From: Rothia nasisuis
GTDB taxonomy: Bacteria > Actinomycetota > Actinomycetes > Actinomycetales > Micrococcaceae
Reading direction: 5' to 3'
DNA length: 64,000 nucleotides
Assembly: GCF_928381405.1 (NCBI RefSeq)
Contig: NZ_CAKMSB010000005.1
Location: forward strand, 1-64,000
In this document: positions 16,467 to 25,670 of the stretch, piece after piece
How positions within the stretch are numbered: position 1 is the first letter of the stretch
How the letters are laid out: the number at the start of each line of letters is the position of its first letter
Position numbers and translations under genes: made by a program
The notes under the pieces: model-generated
What the model was told of the DNA's origin: nothing
The model's database searches: none
The model's input: the letters and a program-made list of their open reading frames with translations, nothing else

Positions 16467-16738
16467 AATACGAAATTATTACCACAAATGCATTCAAGAA
16501 AGGCTTAAAAACAGCTAAGAAGCGTGGAAAAGACCTTCAGAAACTCACCGGTATCGTTGAGACACTCGCCCAGGACAAGCAGCTCAGCGCAAAACATAAA
16601 GACCACGCGCTCACCGGCAACTATGCCAATACTCGTGAATGTCACATTGAACCAGACTGGCTCCTGATTTATGAACGTATAGAAGATCAACTGGTACTCA
16701 TCTTGCTCAACACGGGCAGCCACTCAGACCTCTTTTAG
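16463..16738 (+). CDS. yafQ: YafQ-family mRNA interferase toxin
   Basis: 91 residues, the usual length. The N-terminus MKYEIITTNAFKKGLKTAKK, the central DHALTGNYANTRECHIEPDW and the C-terminus LLNTGSHSDLF match YafQ/RelE-type ribosome-dependent endoribonucleases. The His of TGSHSDLF corresponds to the family's catalytic C-terminal His. It cleaves mRNA in the ribosomal A site when the antitoxin is degraded. It overlaps the antitoxin by ATGA, so toxin translation depends on antitoxin translation. The pair appears intact. Confidence 0.9.
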   Translation: MKYEIITTNAFKKGLKTAKKRGKDLQKLTGIVETLAQDKQLSAKHKDHALTGNYANTRECHIEPDWLLIYERIEDQLVLILLNTGSHSDLF

Positions 16739-16755
16739 GTACGAATCCAAGATCT

Positions 16756-16803
16756 AGCCCACTCCGCGGCCATCCCCACACAGACAATAGCGGGGTAGGC
16801 TTA
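16756..16803 (+). terminator. probable terminator after the toxin-antitoxin pair
   Basis: AGCCCACTCCGC pairs imperfectly with GCGGGGTAGGCT across a loop of about 22 bases, followed by TTATGCTT. Weak compared with the other hairpins in the window. Confidence 0.4.
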
Positions 16804-16836
16804 TGCTTATCCCAGCTATCTACACTAGAAAGAAGT

Positions 16837-17319
16837 ATGTCTGCCTACACGTATCGCGCTCTTACCGCCGAAGATACCCCCCTGCTCGAACAAGCAACCT
16901 TGGGTAACATAAACTGGTGCGGCCCGCGCTTCACACGCACGGACGTCCGTACTCGCCCCGAATTTGCTCACTACACCCGTTACACCCCTATACGCGGGGA
17001 TTTCGGCATCGCCGCATATCAGGGCGAAGAGCCAGCCGGGGCAGCCTGGGCCCTGTATTTGCCTGCGGACGACCCCGGTTACGGCTTCATCGACGAAGCC
17101 ACCCCCGAAATCAGCCTCTGGGTGGCAGAAGAACATCGCGGACTCGGCCTTGGCAGAGCGCTCCTTAAGGCGCTCATTTCAGAAGCTGCCGCCAGAAATA
17201 TTAGCCAGATCAGCCTCTCTGTAGAAGCTGACAACTTAGCCCGCAACCTCTACCTCTCCGAAGGCTTCACCCCGGTTGCAGGCCGTGAAAAAGACGGGGT
17301 GATGCTCTATACCGCTTAA
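16837..17319 (+). CDS. GNAT-family N-acetyltransferase
   Basis: 160 residues. Acetyl-CoA binding motif A is clear: WVAEEHRGLGLGRALLKALI, with the R-x-x-G-x-G pattern, followed by a helix and ISLSVEADNLARNLYLSEGF (motif B region). GNAT enzymes move an acetyl group to an amine on a protein N-terminus, small molecule or antibiotic, and the substrate cannot be predicted here. The first 80 residues carry a Trp- and Arg-containing acceptor region specific to its subfamily. It is a single-gene unit, terminated by the long inverted repeat that follows. Confidence 0.85.
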   Translation: MSAYTYRALTAEDTPLLEQATLGNINWCGPRFTRTDVRTRPEFAHYTRYTPIRGDFGIAAYQGEEPAGAAWALYLPADDPGYGFIDEATPEISLWVAEEHRGLGLGRALLKALISEAAARNISQISLSVEADNLARNLYLSEGFTPVAGREKDGVMLYTA

Positions 17320-17323
17320 CACA

Positions 17324-17385
17324 CCGCGAGGGTTCAATTCTGTGTAAAAATGCCCTATTTTTTACACAGAATTGAACCCTCGCGG
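17324..17385. terminator. bidirectional terminator, perfect 26-bp inverted repeat
   Basis: Two perfectly complementary 26-base arms (17324-17349 and 17360-17385) flank a ten-base loop. The inner ends are A- and T-rich. It lies exactly between the convergent GNAT gene and rplT and ends transcription from both sides. Confidence 0.85.
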
Positions 17386-17398
17386 GATTAAAAGGAAC

Positions 17399-17782
17399 TT
17401 AGGCAGCCTTGGGAGCTGAAGTGTCCTCAGGCAGGTTGTTCTTAGCGATTTCAACCAGAGCTGAGAAAGCAGCAGGCTCATTAACAGCCAGCTCAGCCAG
17501 CATACGACGGTCAACCTCAACCTCAGCAGCCTTCAGGCCCTGGATGAAACGGTTGTAGGTCAGACCCTCAGCGCGGGCAGCCGCGTTGATACGCTGGATC
17601 CAGAGACGACGGAAGTCGCCCTTCTTCTTACGACGGTGGTCGTAGCTGTATACCAGCGAGTGAGTGACCTGTTCCTTAGCCTTACGGTAAAGGCGTGAAC
17701 GCTGGCCACGGTAGCCCGATGCACGTTCAAGGATTACTCGGCGCTTCTTGTGCGCGTTAACCGCGCGCTTCACACGTGCCAC
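17399..17782 (-). CDS. rplT: 50S ribosomal protein L20
   Basis: 127 residues. [34 protein letters not shown] and the C-terminal [20 protein letters not shown] are typical of L20, which binds 23S rRNA early in assembly of the large subunit and, in other bacteria, represses its own operon. It is the last gene of infC-rpmI-rplT and is followed by a strong bidirectional terminator. The last dozen residues form a short actinobacterial extension. Confidence 0.98.
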   Translation of the reverse strand: MARVKRAVNAHKKRRVILERASGYRGQRSRLYRKAKEQVTHSLVYSYDHRRKKKGDFRRLWIQRINAAARAEGLTYNRFIQGLKAAEVEVDRRMLAELAVNEPAAFSALVEIAKNNLPEDTSAPKAA

Positions 17783-17896
17783 GTGTGTCTCCTAACGTCT
17801 TGTGTCCCACCCAGCTAAAAATCTAGCGCTGGTGCAGGAGAGAAAATATCTACTTTTGGTGCGCCCACAAGGGGCGAAGCTTCAAAAAGAAGGAGC

Positions 17897-18091
17897 TTAC
17901 TTGCCCAGCATCTTCTTGACGACCTTAGCCTGACCGCCTTCAACGATCTGGTCAGATGCCAGACGACGGGTCAGACGGGAGGACTTGTGCTCCAGGTAGT
18001 GGCGGCGGTTGGCCTGCTGGCGCTTAACCTTGCCGGTACCGGTGAGCTTGAAGCGCTTCTTAGCACCAGAGTGGGTCTTCTGCTTCGGCAT
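17897..18091 (-). CDS. rpmI: 50S ribosomal protein L35
   Basis: 64 residues, the normal length. [20 protein letters not shown] and a basic C-terminus are diagnostic of L35. It lies between infC and rplT in the conserved operon. The 114-base gap to rplT and the 203-base gap to infC are rather long and could hold RNA structures, though I see no clear terminator in either. Confidence 0.98.
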   Translation of the reverse strand: MPKQKTHSGAKKRFKLTGTGKVKRQQANRRHYLEHKSSRLTRRLASDQIVEGGQAKVVKKMLGK

Positions 18092-18294
18092 GAGCCGATT
18101 CTCCTTATCGTTCTACCCTCACCCCCGCAAACGGACGTGAGGAACTGAAAAACTCAACAACCCCAACGGGGAAGTTTTAAGGGTGTTCTGCCCGCCCGCC
18201 AACGTCCTTATCTCTCAATAAAAACGGCGGCAAAGCGAACGACGACCAAGCACGCAACCCTACACGAGCCCGCACCTGGTTGTCTAAACAGCTC

Positions 18295-18945
18295 CTATTC
18301 GGCTGACGCCTGTGCCTTGAGCTCCTCGGGCATTGCATCTGCCAGGGAGTTAGTCACAGGAGTTGCCTCGGTGGTGTTGACGCGTTCGCGACCCTTGCGG
18401 CCACCTGACTTCTGGCTCTCACGGCGGGCTTCCTGCTTGCCGCGTAGCGGGGCAAGAACCATCACCATGTTGCGACCGTCAACGCGAGGGTTGGACTCTA
18501 CGGTACCAACCTCGGTCAGGTCGTTCGCCATGCGTTCAAGCAGTCGCACACCCATCTCGGGGCGCTGCTGTTCACGACCACGGAACTGAATCATAGCCTT
18601 GACCTTGTCACCGCCAGCCAGGAAACGACGTGCGTGCCCGACCTTGGTTTCGTAGTCATGGGTATCAATCTTGAGGCGGAAACGGATTTCCTTCAAAGAA
18701 GCATTGACCTGCTTCTTTCGAGATTCACGTGCCTTGACTGCGGCTTCGTACTTGTACTTGCCGAAGTCCATAAGCTTGCACACAGGCGGCTTAGCGTTAG
18801 GGGCAACCTCAACCAGGTCAAGGTCAGACTCCTGAGCAAGACGCAGTGCATCTTCTACGCGGACAATACCGACCTGTTCACCGCCGGGGCCGACGAGTCG
18901 AACTTCCGGAACGCGAATTCGGTCGTTGATGCGTGGATCGCTAAT
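18295..18945 (-). CDS. infC: translation initiation factor IF-3, non-canonical ATT start
   Basis: 216 residues when started at ATT 18945, just downstream of CAGGAG. From there the frame reads [19 protein letters not shown], the conserved IF-3 N-terminus. Beginning at the first conventional start (GTG 18783) would delete this whole N-terminal domain. The rest ([32 protein letters not shown]) is the linker and C-terminal domain that binds the 30S platform and blocks subunit joining. IF-3 rejects non-AUG starts, so an ATT start lets it limit its own synthesis, as known for infC in E. coli. A Gly/Arg/Ala/Glu-rich tail of about 40 residues extends the C-terminus. Confidence 0.95.
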   Translation of the reverse strand: MSDPRINDRIRVPEVRLVGPGGEQVGIVRVEDALRLAQESDLDLVEVAPNAKPPVCKLMDFGKYKYEAAVKARESRKKQVNASLKEIRFRLKIDTHDYETKVGHARRFLAGGDKVKAMIQFRGREQQRPEMGVRLLERMANDLTEVGTVESNPRVDGRNMVMVLAPLRGKQEARRESQKSGGRKGRERVNTTEATPVTNSLADAMPEELKAQASAE

Positions 18946-19060
18946 GACAAAGCTCCTGTTGCTTGTGTTTGGGGTTACCCCCGTGAATTTCTGTGGGGGC
19001 GAAAAAGCCCCCGGTTGCGGCTAGCAAGCGGAGGCTTAGATCACCTACCCAGGGTAAGGA
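18946..19060 (-). promoter_or_regulatory. infC leader with hairpins
   Basis: The region before infC contains two small stems: GGGGTTACCCC (18971-18981) and GGGGGC/GCCCCC around a six-base loop (18995-19012). It may be a structured 5' untranslated region controlling the infC-rpmI-rplT operon. I cannot match it to a known leader class. Confidence 0.35.
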
Positions 19061-19259
19061 GGTACGGACGCCAGTGAGCGGCCTAACCTTCCCTTGATTT
19101 CCTTTATAGGGGCCTGGGTTTTGACCCGGTCGCCAGATTCGGCGGGCGCGGGTGGGAACCTGGGTTCCACTTGCAAACAGCTCTTAACACTACTGGGTAA
19201 AGCGCGGTTTTTCAAGGGTTTTGGGAGTTTTTCTTGGGGCGGACGCCAGTGGGAGAGTT

Positions 19260-19283
19260 GAGTGTGACGGGCGATTCACACTC
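19260..19283. promoter_or_regulatory. 8-bp inverted repeat upstream of the DUF1844 gene
   Basis: GAGTGTGA and TCACACTC are separated by eight bases, 30 bases before the start codon. Symmetry and position suggest a protein binding site. There is no T run, so a terminator is less likely. Confidence 0.35.
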
Positions 19284-19312
19284 GGTAGGGTTGGTATGAG
19301 ATTCTAGTAACC

Positions 19313-19732
19313 ATGAGCAACGAAACTAGCTACCGTTTTGAAGAGTCCTCTGAACAGCACGCCCAGCTACCTGAGGGCCTAACCGCTGAGCAGGTCGAAG
19401 AGGTCAACGCCCAGATGCGTGATATCGCCGAGGTTCCCGCGGTTGAGGTGATTACCACTGCCGCTGTTCACCTGATGAGTGCAGCCGCCGTTAAGTGCGG
19501 CCTGGCAGCGGAAGAGAACGCCGAAGACCTCAAAGATCTGGACGAGGCCCGCAAGCTCATCACTGCCCTCGCCGGTTTCGTCACGGCCGCTGCCCCCGAA
19601 ATTGGCTCCCAGCATGCCGCTCCCCTGCGCGACGGCCTGCGCTCCCTGCAGCTGGCCTTCCGCGAAGCCTCCCCCTACCCGGACGCCCCCGGCAAGGGCC
19701 CCGGCGAAAAGTTCACCGGGCCCATCTTCTAG
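19313..19732 (+). CDS. DUF1844 family protein
   Basis: 139 residues. The core PAVEVITTAAVHLMSAAAVK, followed by DLDEARKLITALAGFV, is the DUF1844 signature, a small helical family conserved in actinobacteria next to infC. Function unknown. It is cytosolic and acidic. It is divergent from infC. A GAGTGTGA/TCACACTC inverted repeat (19260-19283) lies 30 bases before the start and could be an operator. Its stop codon overlaps the end of the convergent SseB-family gene by four bases. Confidence 0.88.
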   Translation: MSNETSYRFEESSEQHAQLPEGLTAEQVEEVNAQMRDIAEVPAVEVITTAAVHLMSAAAVKCGLAAEENAEDLKDLDEARKLITALAGFVTAAAPEIGSQHAAPLRDGLRSLQLAFREASPYPDAPGKGPGEKFTGPIF

Positions 19733-20649
19733 GCCGACGCCAGGGCAATCTGTACAGAGTCAGCCTGCTCGGCAATGACCCGGTTCAGGGCGAGCCCCTG
19801 CTGGAAGGTTTGCACGGTCTGGTTGACCTGTTCCTGGGTCAGGCCGGGCCGGAGCTTGAGCATAATCTTGAGTTCTGGCCCGTGCCCGCCACCTGCCAGC
19901 ACGCGTCCGCTCGCAGTTTGCGAATAGACCCCGGTGCCGGGGCCTGCCTCAACCCCGACAACAGCTGATAGGGGCGCAGCAATGTTGCTGAGTTCCTGGG
20001 CGACCTGCGGGTTACGGTAGGAGGGCACCCATTCTTCGCCCTTAGCAATGGCCCAGAAGGCGGGGCGGCGGAGTACAAAGGTGAGGTCAGCGCCCGGGTC
20101 TACCACAATCAGCTGGTTGTCATCTTCTACGGCTGACAGGGCGGTTTTGCGCATGTCAGCGGCAACCGGGCGCGCTAGGTCGTGCCAGGCGGTGAGTGCG
20201 TCCACGTTGGTAAAGACCGGCAGGGCACGGCGCCCGTCCGGAGCCTGAATAGACACCAGGGCCATATCCGATTCCTTGTCAGAAACAAGGCCCTGGTCTG
20301 TAATTTCAGCCTGCGACAGCTGGGCCACCACCGGGGCAAAAATCCTCACCGAGCGCAGGGCGTCAACCACGGCTGCCTCATCGACCTCACCGGCTTTGAA
20401 AGCTTCAAGAACCTTGAGCAGGGCGGGGTCAGTTTTTCCATCGTCGCCGGAAAAGAGGTGGGTGTGGCTGGTGCCCTCCCCCAGGTTACGGCCCTCCCAG
20501 GGCTGGCCACCGGTATCGGTTTTTTGACCGGCTGATGCCAACTGGGCAGCAATATGGGCCGGCAATTCCCGGCGGGGTGCGCTGGGATTACCGGGGTGGC
20601 CGTGCCCCTGGGTGTGAGCCCGGTGGACGCGGTTAGAAAAGTCAGTCAC
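19729..20649 (-). CDS. SseB-family protein
   Basis: 306 residues. The first 60 or so are low-complexity and polar. The SseB-like core follows, with DGRRALPVFTNVDALTAWHDL and a C-terminal SseB_C-like part ending VQIALASA. Family members are cytosolic proteins of unclear biochemical role, named after an enhanced serine sensitivity phenotype in enterobacteria. The gene is common beside priA/hisA in Micrococcaceae. Its start shares a base with the priA stop, so it is coupled to the his cluster. No catalytic motif is visible. Confidence 0.8.
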   Translation of the reverse strand: MTDFSNRVHRAHTQGHGHPGNPSAPRRELPAHIAAQLASAGQKTDTGGQPWEGRNLGEGTSHTHLFSGDDGKTDPALLKVLEAFKAGEVDEAAVVDALRSVRIFAPVVAQLSQAEITDQGLVSDKESDMALVSIQAPDGRRALPVFTNVDALTAWHDLARPVAADMRKTALSAVEDDNQLIVVDPGADLTFVLRRPAFWAIAKGEEWVPSYRNPQVAQELSNIAAPLSAVVGVEAGPGTGVYSQTASGRVLAGGGHGPELKIMLKLRPGLTQEQVNQTVQTFQQGLALNRVIAEQADSVQIALASA

Positions 20650-21380
20650 TAGGGGCGACCTGCAACGTCCAGGGCCTGGGCCAGGGTGAACTTACCGGCG
20701 TAGAGGGCCTTACCGGTAATAGCGCCTTCAACGCCGTGGGGCACCATGGTACGCAAGGCGGCGATGTCATCGAGGGTGGCGATACCGCCGGAGGCAACCA
20801 CGGGCTTATCGGTACGCTCAGCGACCTTGCGGAGTAGCTCCAGGTTGGGGCCCTGCAGGGTGCCGTCCTTGGTGACGTCGGTGACCACGTAGCGGGCGCA
20901 GCCGTCCTCGTTCAGGCGGTCGAGGACCTCCCAGAGGTTGCCACCTTCCTTGGTCCAGCCACGGGCTGCCAAGGTTTCCCCGCGTACGTCCAGACCAACG
21001 GCGATGATATCGCCGTGTTCGGCGATGACCTTGCGGGTCCACTCGGGGTTTTCCAGGGCTGCAGTACCTAGGTTGATCCGGGCCGGATTCAGCGACAGAG
21101 CCCGCTCCAAGGATTCATCATCACGGATACCACCGGACATTTCAATCTTGATGGTCAGTTCCTGGGCCACCTCGGTCAGAATTGCGATGTTATCGCCGCG
21201 GCCAAAGGCAGCATCGAGGTCGACCAGGTGCAGCCACTCAGCTCCGGCCTTTTGCCATTCCAGAGCAGCTTCGACGGGGGAACCGTAGTTGGTTTCAGAG
21301 CCAGCTTCGCCCTGCACCAGGCGCACTGCCTGGCCGTTGGCTACGTCAACTGCCGGCAGCAGTTCGAGGCGATCAGTCAT
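20649..21380 (-). CDS. priA: phosphoribosyl isomerase A (HisA/TrpF)
   Basis: 243 residues, a TIM barrel. The N-terminus [20 protein letters not shown] carries the first catalytic Asp, [15 protein letters not shown] is the first phosphate-binding loop, and [15 protein letters not shown] the second. It isomerises ProFAR to PRFAR in histidine synthesis. In actinobacteria the same enzyme usually also performs the PRA isomerase step of tryptophan synthesis, so I use priA rather than hisA. The dual role is an inference. It is preceded by a 56-residue membrane gene and hisH. Confidence 0.93.
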   Translation of the reverse strand: MTDRLELLPAVDVANGQAVRLVQGEAGSETNYGSPVEAALEWQKAGAEWLHLVDLDAAFGRGDNIAILTEVAQELTIKIEMSGGIRDDESLERALSLNPARINLGTAALENPEWTRKVIAEHGDIIAVGLDVRGETLAARGWTKEGGNLWEVLDRLNEDGCARYVVTDVTKDGTLQGPNLELLRKVAERTDKPVVASGGIATLDDIAALRTMVPHGVEGAITGKALYAGKFTLAQALDVAGRP

Positions 21381-21451
21381 TGTTCTCTCCTTGGGAGTAT
21401 GGGGGTAAGAGTGAAGTTTTTAGGAGGGGCTAGGTATGCGCTACTGGCTGC

Positions 21452-21622
21452 CTAGCTGTAGTTCATGACCACGTACAGGCCGTACCCGGCAAAGGCAAGA
21501 CCCACCAGGAGCAGGACCACCTGGGCTACCCAGGTAATTTTCTGCTTGTAAAAGGAGTAGGCGCCGCCGATGAACATCATGCCCACAGTCATCAGTAGCA
21601 GACCGGACGTTGTTGCAGACAT
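21452..21622 (-). CDS. 56-residue membrane protein in the his operon
   Basis: Too short for usual gene-length cut-offs but convincing. ATG 21622 starts two bases after the hisH stop, and the frame of 56 codons ends at TAG 21452-21454. The product has two membrane helices (LLLMTVGMMFIGGAYSF and VAQVVLLLVGLAFAGYGLYV) separated by a short basic loop YKQKITW. No signal peptide or Cys. Family unrecognised. I recall a small membrane gene in this position in related actinobacteria. Its tight spacing with hisH implies co-translation. Any link to histidine metabolism is unproven. Confidence 0.75.
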   Translation of the reverse strand: MSATTSGLLLMTVGMMFIGGAYSFYKQKITWVAQVVLLLVGLAFAGYGLYVVMNYS

Positions 21623-21624
21623 CT

Positions 21625-22299
21625 CTACTGCTCCCCGTCCAAGCGTCCGGTCACAGGCAGGGAGTCAATCCAGTTCTTGAGCAGGCGGATACCTGCATCC
21701 CCCGACTTTTCGGGGTGGAACTGGGTAGCTGCCAGCGGCCCGTTTTCTACGGCAGCGATGAAGTCGCCCCCGTGGTTGGCCCAGGTAACCTGGGGCGGGA
21801 GCATCGCTTCGTTGTTCTGGTCGAAGGTCCACTCCTGCACGCCGTAGGAGTGCACAAAGTAGAAGCGTTCGTTCTCGATACCGGCAAAGAGCTTGGAGCC
21901 TTCGGGGGCGCGGACGGTATTCCACCCCATGTGGGGCACAACCTCAGCCCTCAGTTTTTCTACCGTACCGGGCCACTCACCTAGCCCGTCGGCTTGAATA
22001 CCGTGTTCAACCCCCTGCTCGAACATGACCTGTAGCCCCACACAGATTCCCAGTACGGGGCGGCTGCCTGCCACACGGCGCCCAATCATGCGGATCGCAT
22101 CGGCATCACGCAGGCCGTCCATGACGGCCTTGAAAGCACCCACACCGGGTACGACCAGCCCGTCAGCCCCCATCACGTCGGCTTCTTTTCGGGAAAGCAC
22201 CACACGTGCCCCAGCCTTTTCGAGGGCTCGGACGGCTGAGCGCACGTTCCCGGCCCCGTAATCGAGAACGGTGACGGTTGGTTGACGGGTTTCAGTCAC
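21625..22299 (-). CDS. hisH: imidazole glycerol phosphate synthase glutaminase subunit
   Basis: 224 residues. This is the class I glutamine amidotransferase that supplies ammonia to HisF for making IGP and AICAR from [25 protein letters not shown] opens the protein, [12 protein letters not shown] carries the catalytic Cys, and [12 protein letters not shown] holds the His-Pro-Glu of the triad. The length is normal. Its start overlaps the hisB stop. The partner hisF is not in this window. Confidence 0.95.
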   Translation of the reverse strand: MTETRQPTVTVLDYGAGNVRSAVRALEKAGARVVLSRKEADVMGADGLVVPGVGAFKAVMDGLRDADAIRMIGRRVAGSRPVLGICVGLQVMFEQGVEHGIQADGLGEWPGTVEKLRAEVVPHMGWNTVRAPEGSKLFAGIENERFYFVHSYGVQEWTFDQNNEAMLPPQVTWANHGGDFIAAVENGPLAATQFHPEKSGDAGIRLLKNWIDSLPVTGRLDGEQ

Positions 22300-22931
22300 T
22301 AGAGGGCCCCCTTAGTGGAGGGGATGCCGGCGTGGCGGGGGTCAGGCTCCACCGCCTGACGCAGGGCCCGGGCCAGGGCCTTGAACTGGGCCTCAGCAAT
22401 ATGGTGGGGGTCGCGGCCGCCCAGCAGAGTAATGTGCAGGCAGATACCGGCGTGGTAGGCAAAGGCCTCAAAGACGTGGCGCACCATAGAGCCAGTGAAG
22501 TGACCGCCAATCAGGTGGTACTCAAAGCCGTCCGGTTCGCCAGTGTGTACCAGGTAGGGGCGGCCCGAGATATCAACCACGGCAGAGGCTAGCGCCTCAT
22601 CGAGGGGCACGGTGGCGGTACCGAAGCGGCGGATGCCAGCCTTATCGCCCAAGGCCTGACGGAGAACCTCACCGAGCACGATGCCTGTGTCTTCAACGGT
22701 GTGGTGCACATCAATGTGGGTATCTCCTGAGCACTTGATGGTCATATCGATCAGGGAGTGCTTGGAGAGTGCTGTCAGCATGTGGTCGTAGAAGGGCACA
22801 CCGGTGTCGATGTCTGAGACACCGGTGCCATCAAGGTTAATCTCTACACTGACGGAGGACTCGCTAGTGGTGCGCTCCATCTTTGCGATGCGAGGGCCAA
22901 GGCCGGTGGACGATGCGGTGGGGACTGCCAT
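22299..22931 (-). CDS. hisB: imidazoleglycerol-phosphate dehydratase
   Basis: 210 residues, the monofunctional type without a phosphatase domain. The two similar halves with metal-binding His motifs are visible: [12 protein letters not shown] and [11 protein letters not shown] in the first, [14 protein letters not shown] and [15 protein letters not shown] in the second. It removes water from IGP to give imidazole acetol phosphate, a manganese-dependent step. It lies between hisC and hisH. Confidence 0.96.
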   Translation of the reverse strand: MAVPTASSTGLGPRIAKMERTTSESSVSVEINLDGTGVSDIDTGVPFYDHMLTALSKHSLIDMTIKCSGDTHIDVHHTVEDTGIVLGEVLRQALGDKAGIRRFGTATVPLDEALASAVVDISGRPYLVHTGEPDGFEYHLIGGHFTGSMVRHVFEAFAYHAGICLHITLLGGRDPHHIAEAQFKALARALRQAVEPDPRHAGIPSTKGAL

Positions 22932-22984
22932 GTCTATCTCTTTTTCTAAAGGTTCTTGCCGATGTGAGGACGGGTGCGGGGCAC

Positions 22985-24094
22985 TTAAGGTTCGATGGTC
23001 TGCACGTAGTCGGTGAGGTGCTCTAGGAAGGCGCTCGTTTCGGCTTCAGTCCCGGCGGTGACGCGCAGGTAGCCGGGGATTCCGTTATCACGCACCAGGA
23101 CGCCGCGCTCCAGCAGGTAGTTCCAGGCGGCTTTTTCGTCCTTGAGACCGCCGAAGAAAACGAAGTTGGAGTCCGACACAGCGGGCTTGAGGTTGAGCTG
23201 CTTGAGGTGTTCCACGATTCGATCACGCTGGGAGCGTATGTCATCTACGTTAGCAAGTAGCTGACTACGGTGGCGCAGAGCCGCTATGGCGGTTGCCTGG
23301 GTGACGGCTGATAGGTGGTAGGGCAGGCGTACCAGGCGGACGGCATCAGTCACAGCGGGGGCGGCCGCGAAGTAGCCGAGGCGGGCGCCTGCCAGAGCAA
23401 AGGCCTTCGACATGGTGCGGGTGACAATGAGGTTGGGGCGCCCCGCGAGTAGGGTCAGTGCGTTCTGCGAGCGGTCCTGAGCAAACTCGGCGTAGGCCTC
23501 ATCCACAACCACTATGCCGTTGTAGGCAGAAACGGCGCTATATGTAGCTTCAATGATGTTGAGGCTAAGGCCGGTGCCGGTGGGGTTGTTGGGTGAGCAG
23601 AGGATGACGATATCTGGCCTGTGTTCTTCGATCTGCTGCACTGCTGCCTCAGCACTGAGTGTATAGTCAGCAGCGCGCTGACCGGCGATGAAGGCTGTGT
23701 TGGTGCCGTCTGCCAGCAGGGGGTACATGGAGTAGGTGGGTACAAAGCTCATAACAGAGCGGCCGGGGCCACCGAAAACCTGCATGATCTGCTGCAGAAT
23801 CTCGTTGGAGCCGTTGGCTGCCCATATATTATCTGGAGTCAGCCCGTGCCCTAGGTAGCTGGCCAGCTCTTCGCGGAGGGTATTGAACTCTCGGTCGGGG
23901 TAGCGATTGAGGCTAGAAGCAGCTGCGGCTACTTCGCGAACAATAGCATCGATGACTTCCTGCGGCATAGGATGGGTGTTCTCGTTGACATTAAGAGTCA
24001 CAGGAACATCAATCATAGGCGCGCCGTAGGGTGAACGGCCGCGTAAATCGTCGCGCAGAGGCAAGGCGTTGAGGGCTTGGCTAGTATCAGTCAC
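22985..24094 (-). CDS. hisC: histidinol-phosphate aminotransferase
   Basis: 369 residues, a class I/II PLP aminotransferase. [41 protein letters not shown] and [15 protein letters not shown] (PLP-binding Lys) are all present. It transfers the amino group from glutamate to imidazole acetol phosphate. It is the first gene of the leftward hisC-hisB-hisH-(small TM)-priA-sseB cluster. The 53-base gap to hisB is compatible with one operon. Confidence 0.95.
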   Translation of the reverse strand: MTDTSQALNALPLRDDLRGRSPYGAPMIDVPVTLNVNENTHPMPQEVIDAIVREVAAAASSLNRYPDREFNTLREELASYLGHGLTPDNIWAANGSNEILQQIMQVFGGPGRSVMSFVPTYSMYPLLADGTNTAFIAGQRAADYTLSAEAAVQQIEEHRPDIVILCSPNNPTGTGLSLNIIEATYSAVSAYNGIVVVDEAYAEFAQDRSQNALTLLAGRPNLIVTRTMSKAFALAGARLGYFAAAPAVTDAVRLVRLPYHLSAVTQATAIAALRHRSQLLANVDDIRSQRDRIVEHLKQLNLKPAVSDSNFVFFGGLKDEKAAWNYLLERGVLVRDNGIPGYLRVTAGTEAETSAFLEHLTDYVQTIEP

Positions 24095-24165
24095 TCCCCC
24101 AGTCTAGCGACTGAGCGCCCCTTATCGCATGTGTGTTTCGCACTCTGGCATCTTAGATGCCCTTC

Positions 24166-24726
24166 TTACTGAGAGTAGACAGGCACCTCAAGCACCTGGC
24201 CGGGCTCAACCTGCGCAGTGGTGAGGTTGTTAATTTGCATGATGTGGTTGATAACGTCTCGGTTATCTTCCCCCGGGGCAACGTCAGCAGCGATAGACCA
24301 CAGCGAATCTCCGTGCATGACGGTCACGGTTGAACTTGAGGGTGCAACCGGGGTCTCGGCCGAGCTTTTAGCTTCAGTGGGGAGCAGCAGAGTCAAGGCG
24401 CCAAGCACAAGCAGGGCTGCCAGAGTGAGCAGGGGCAGACCACGAAAGATAAAGCGGCCACGGCGGGTCAACCGCATTTTGGGCCGTTGTGGTAGCTGCA
24501 TAGATGTAGCGGGAACTACGGCTACCCTCCGCTGCGCAGGAGCACCGGCCTGATGGCTACGTACAGGCGATGACTCTGCACGACGAATTCGGTAGCGGGG
24601 CTGGCGAAGGCCTCCTGCTGTGGCGGAGGGCTGGGGCTGCTGCCGGGGTGCGAAAGTAGCAGTCTGATCAAGGGGCTTCTTCAAAGAAGTACGAGCCATA
24701 AACTCGGGCAAGGCGATAGTGCTCAT
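24166..24726 (-). CDS. membrane-anchored LysM protein, candidate SOS cell-division inhibitor
   Basis: I choose ATG 24726 (MSTIALPEF), seven bases after CAGGAG. The frame is open to 24756. 186 residues: a basic, Pro/Gln/Arg-rich cytosolic N-terminus (about 1-93), one membrane helix (about 95-116) and a C-terminal LysM peptidoglycan-binding domain (about 134-183; GDSLWSIA at the start). This design, and divergence from lexA, match mycobacterial ChiZ and corynebacterial DivS and, more loosely, YneA of Bacillus: DNA-damage-induced proteins that delay division. A LexA-like site lies in the shared promoter region. Function is inferred from context. Confidence 0.75.
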   Translation of the reverse strand: MSTIALPEFMARTSLKKPLDQTATFAPRQQPQPSATAGGLRQPRYRIRRAESSPVRSHQAGAPAQRRVAVVPATSMQLPQRPKMRLTRRGRFIFRGLPLLTLAALLVLGALTLLLPTEAKSSAETPVAPSSSTVTVMHGDSLWSIAADVAPGEDNRDVINHIMQINNLTTAQVEPGQVLEVPVYSQ

Positions 24727-24797
24727 AAGTCTTTCTCCTGATTCACGCTCAGACATTCAACCGGGTGTCGAAGGCCTGTTCTAAAATTTCTTCGTAT

Positions 24798-24853
24798 CTA
24801 TGTTCTATCAGAAAAATCGAACATAGTCGAGAAAAATTAGAACAAATGTTTGA
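24798..24853. promoter_or_regulatory. LexA-box-like sites in the lexA divergent promoter
   Basis: AGAACAAATGTTTGA at 24839-24853 fits the Gram-positive LexA pattern GAAC-N4-GTTC with one mismatch. A second pair, CTATGTTC (24798-24805) and GAACATAG (24819-24826), forms a wider inverted repeat, and TCGAAC occurs at 24817-24822. Both lie between the divergent start codons, so LexA probably represses itself and the LysM gene. Confidence 0.6.
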
Positions 24854-24944
24854 ATAACCTGTTTGCTTGGCATAGTCTTAGAAGACCACTTGTTAGTGAA
24901 CACCGGGTGGCTGACATTTTAAGAACTAACAGAGACGAGACACC

Positions 24945-25661
24945 GTGAGCGAACGACCTCCGCAGACTCCGGCAAGCCCGCATCACAAGGGCTCTCGCCC
25001 GTTAACTCCCCGCCAGAAAAAAATTCTGACCGCCATTTCAACCGCTATTGACGAGAAGGGCTACCCGCCCTCAATGCGTGAGATTGGTGATCTTGTGGGT
25101 CTTGCCTCCCTTTCCTCTGTCACCCACCAGCTCTCCCGCCTCGAAGAGATGGGCTTTATCCGCCGTGACCCCAAACGTCCTCGTGCCATTGAGGTGCTGA
25201 CCGGTGTTGAAACTGACGAAGAGACCAAGCCTGAAACCAGCGTCATTGCATTGCCCATCGTGCCTACCTTTGCGCAAACTGATGACGACCTGGCCACGGT
25301 TCCCCTGGTAGGGCATATCGCGGCGGGCTCTCCCATTGCAGCAGAACAGTCCATTGAAGACGTTATGACCCTACCCCGGCAGCTGGTGGGGCAAGGGGAC
25401 CTCTTCATGCTCCGCGTCAAGGGCGACTCTATGGTTGATGCCGCAATCTGCGACGGCGACTGGGTGGTCGTTCGCACTCAGAACACAGCCCAAAACGGCG
25501 AGATTGTGGCGGCCCTACTCGAGGACGAGGCCACGGTCAAGACCTTTCGCCAACGCGACGGCCACACCTGGCTCCTCCCTCAAAACACCCAGTACGAGCC
25601 GATTTTGGGCGATAACGCCACCATCATGGGCAAGGTTGTCTCGGTGCTCCGTAGCCTATAA
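24945..25661 (+). CDS. lexA: SOS-response transcriptional repressor LexA
   Basis: 238 residues. The winged helix-turn-helix covers about 18-85 ([31 protein letters not shown]). The self-cleavage site Ala127-Gly128 is in GHIAAGSP, and the catalytic Ser162 (GDSMVDA) and Lys199 (ATVKTF) are present. It represses DNA-repair genes and cuts itself when RecA filaments form. The GTG start matches the actinobacterial gene. The region 90-118 is a longer than usual linker. recA and recX, further along the window, belong to the same response. Confidence 0.96.
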   Translation: MSERPPQTPASPHHKGSRPLTPRQKKILTAISTAIDEKGYPPSMREIGDLVGLASLSSVTHQLSRLEEMGFIRRDPKRPRAIEVLTGVETDEETKPETSVIALPIVPTFAQTDDDLATVPLVGHIAAGSPIAAEQSIEDVMTLPRQLVGQGDLFMLRVKGDSMVDAAICDGDWVVVRTQNTAQNGEIVAALLEDEATVKTFRQRDGHTWLLPQNTQYEPILGDNATIMGKVVSVLRSL

Positions 25662-25670
25662 TCCGCAGCC

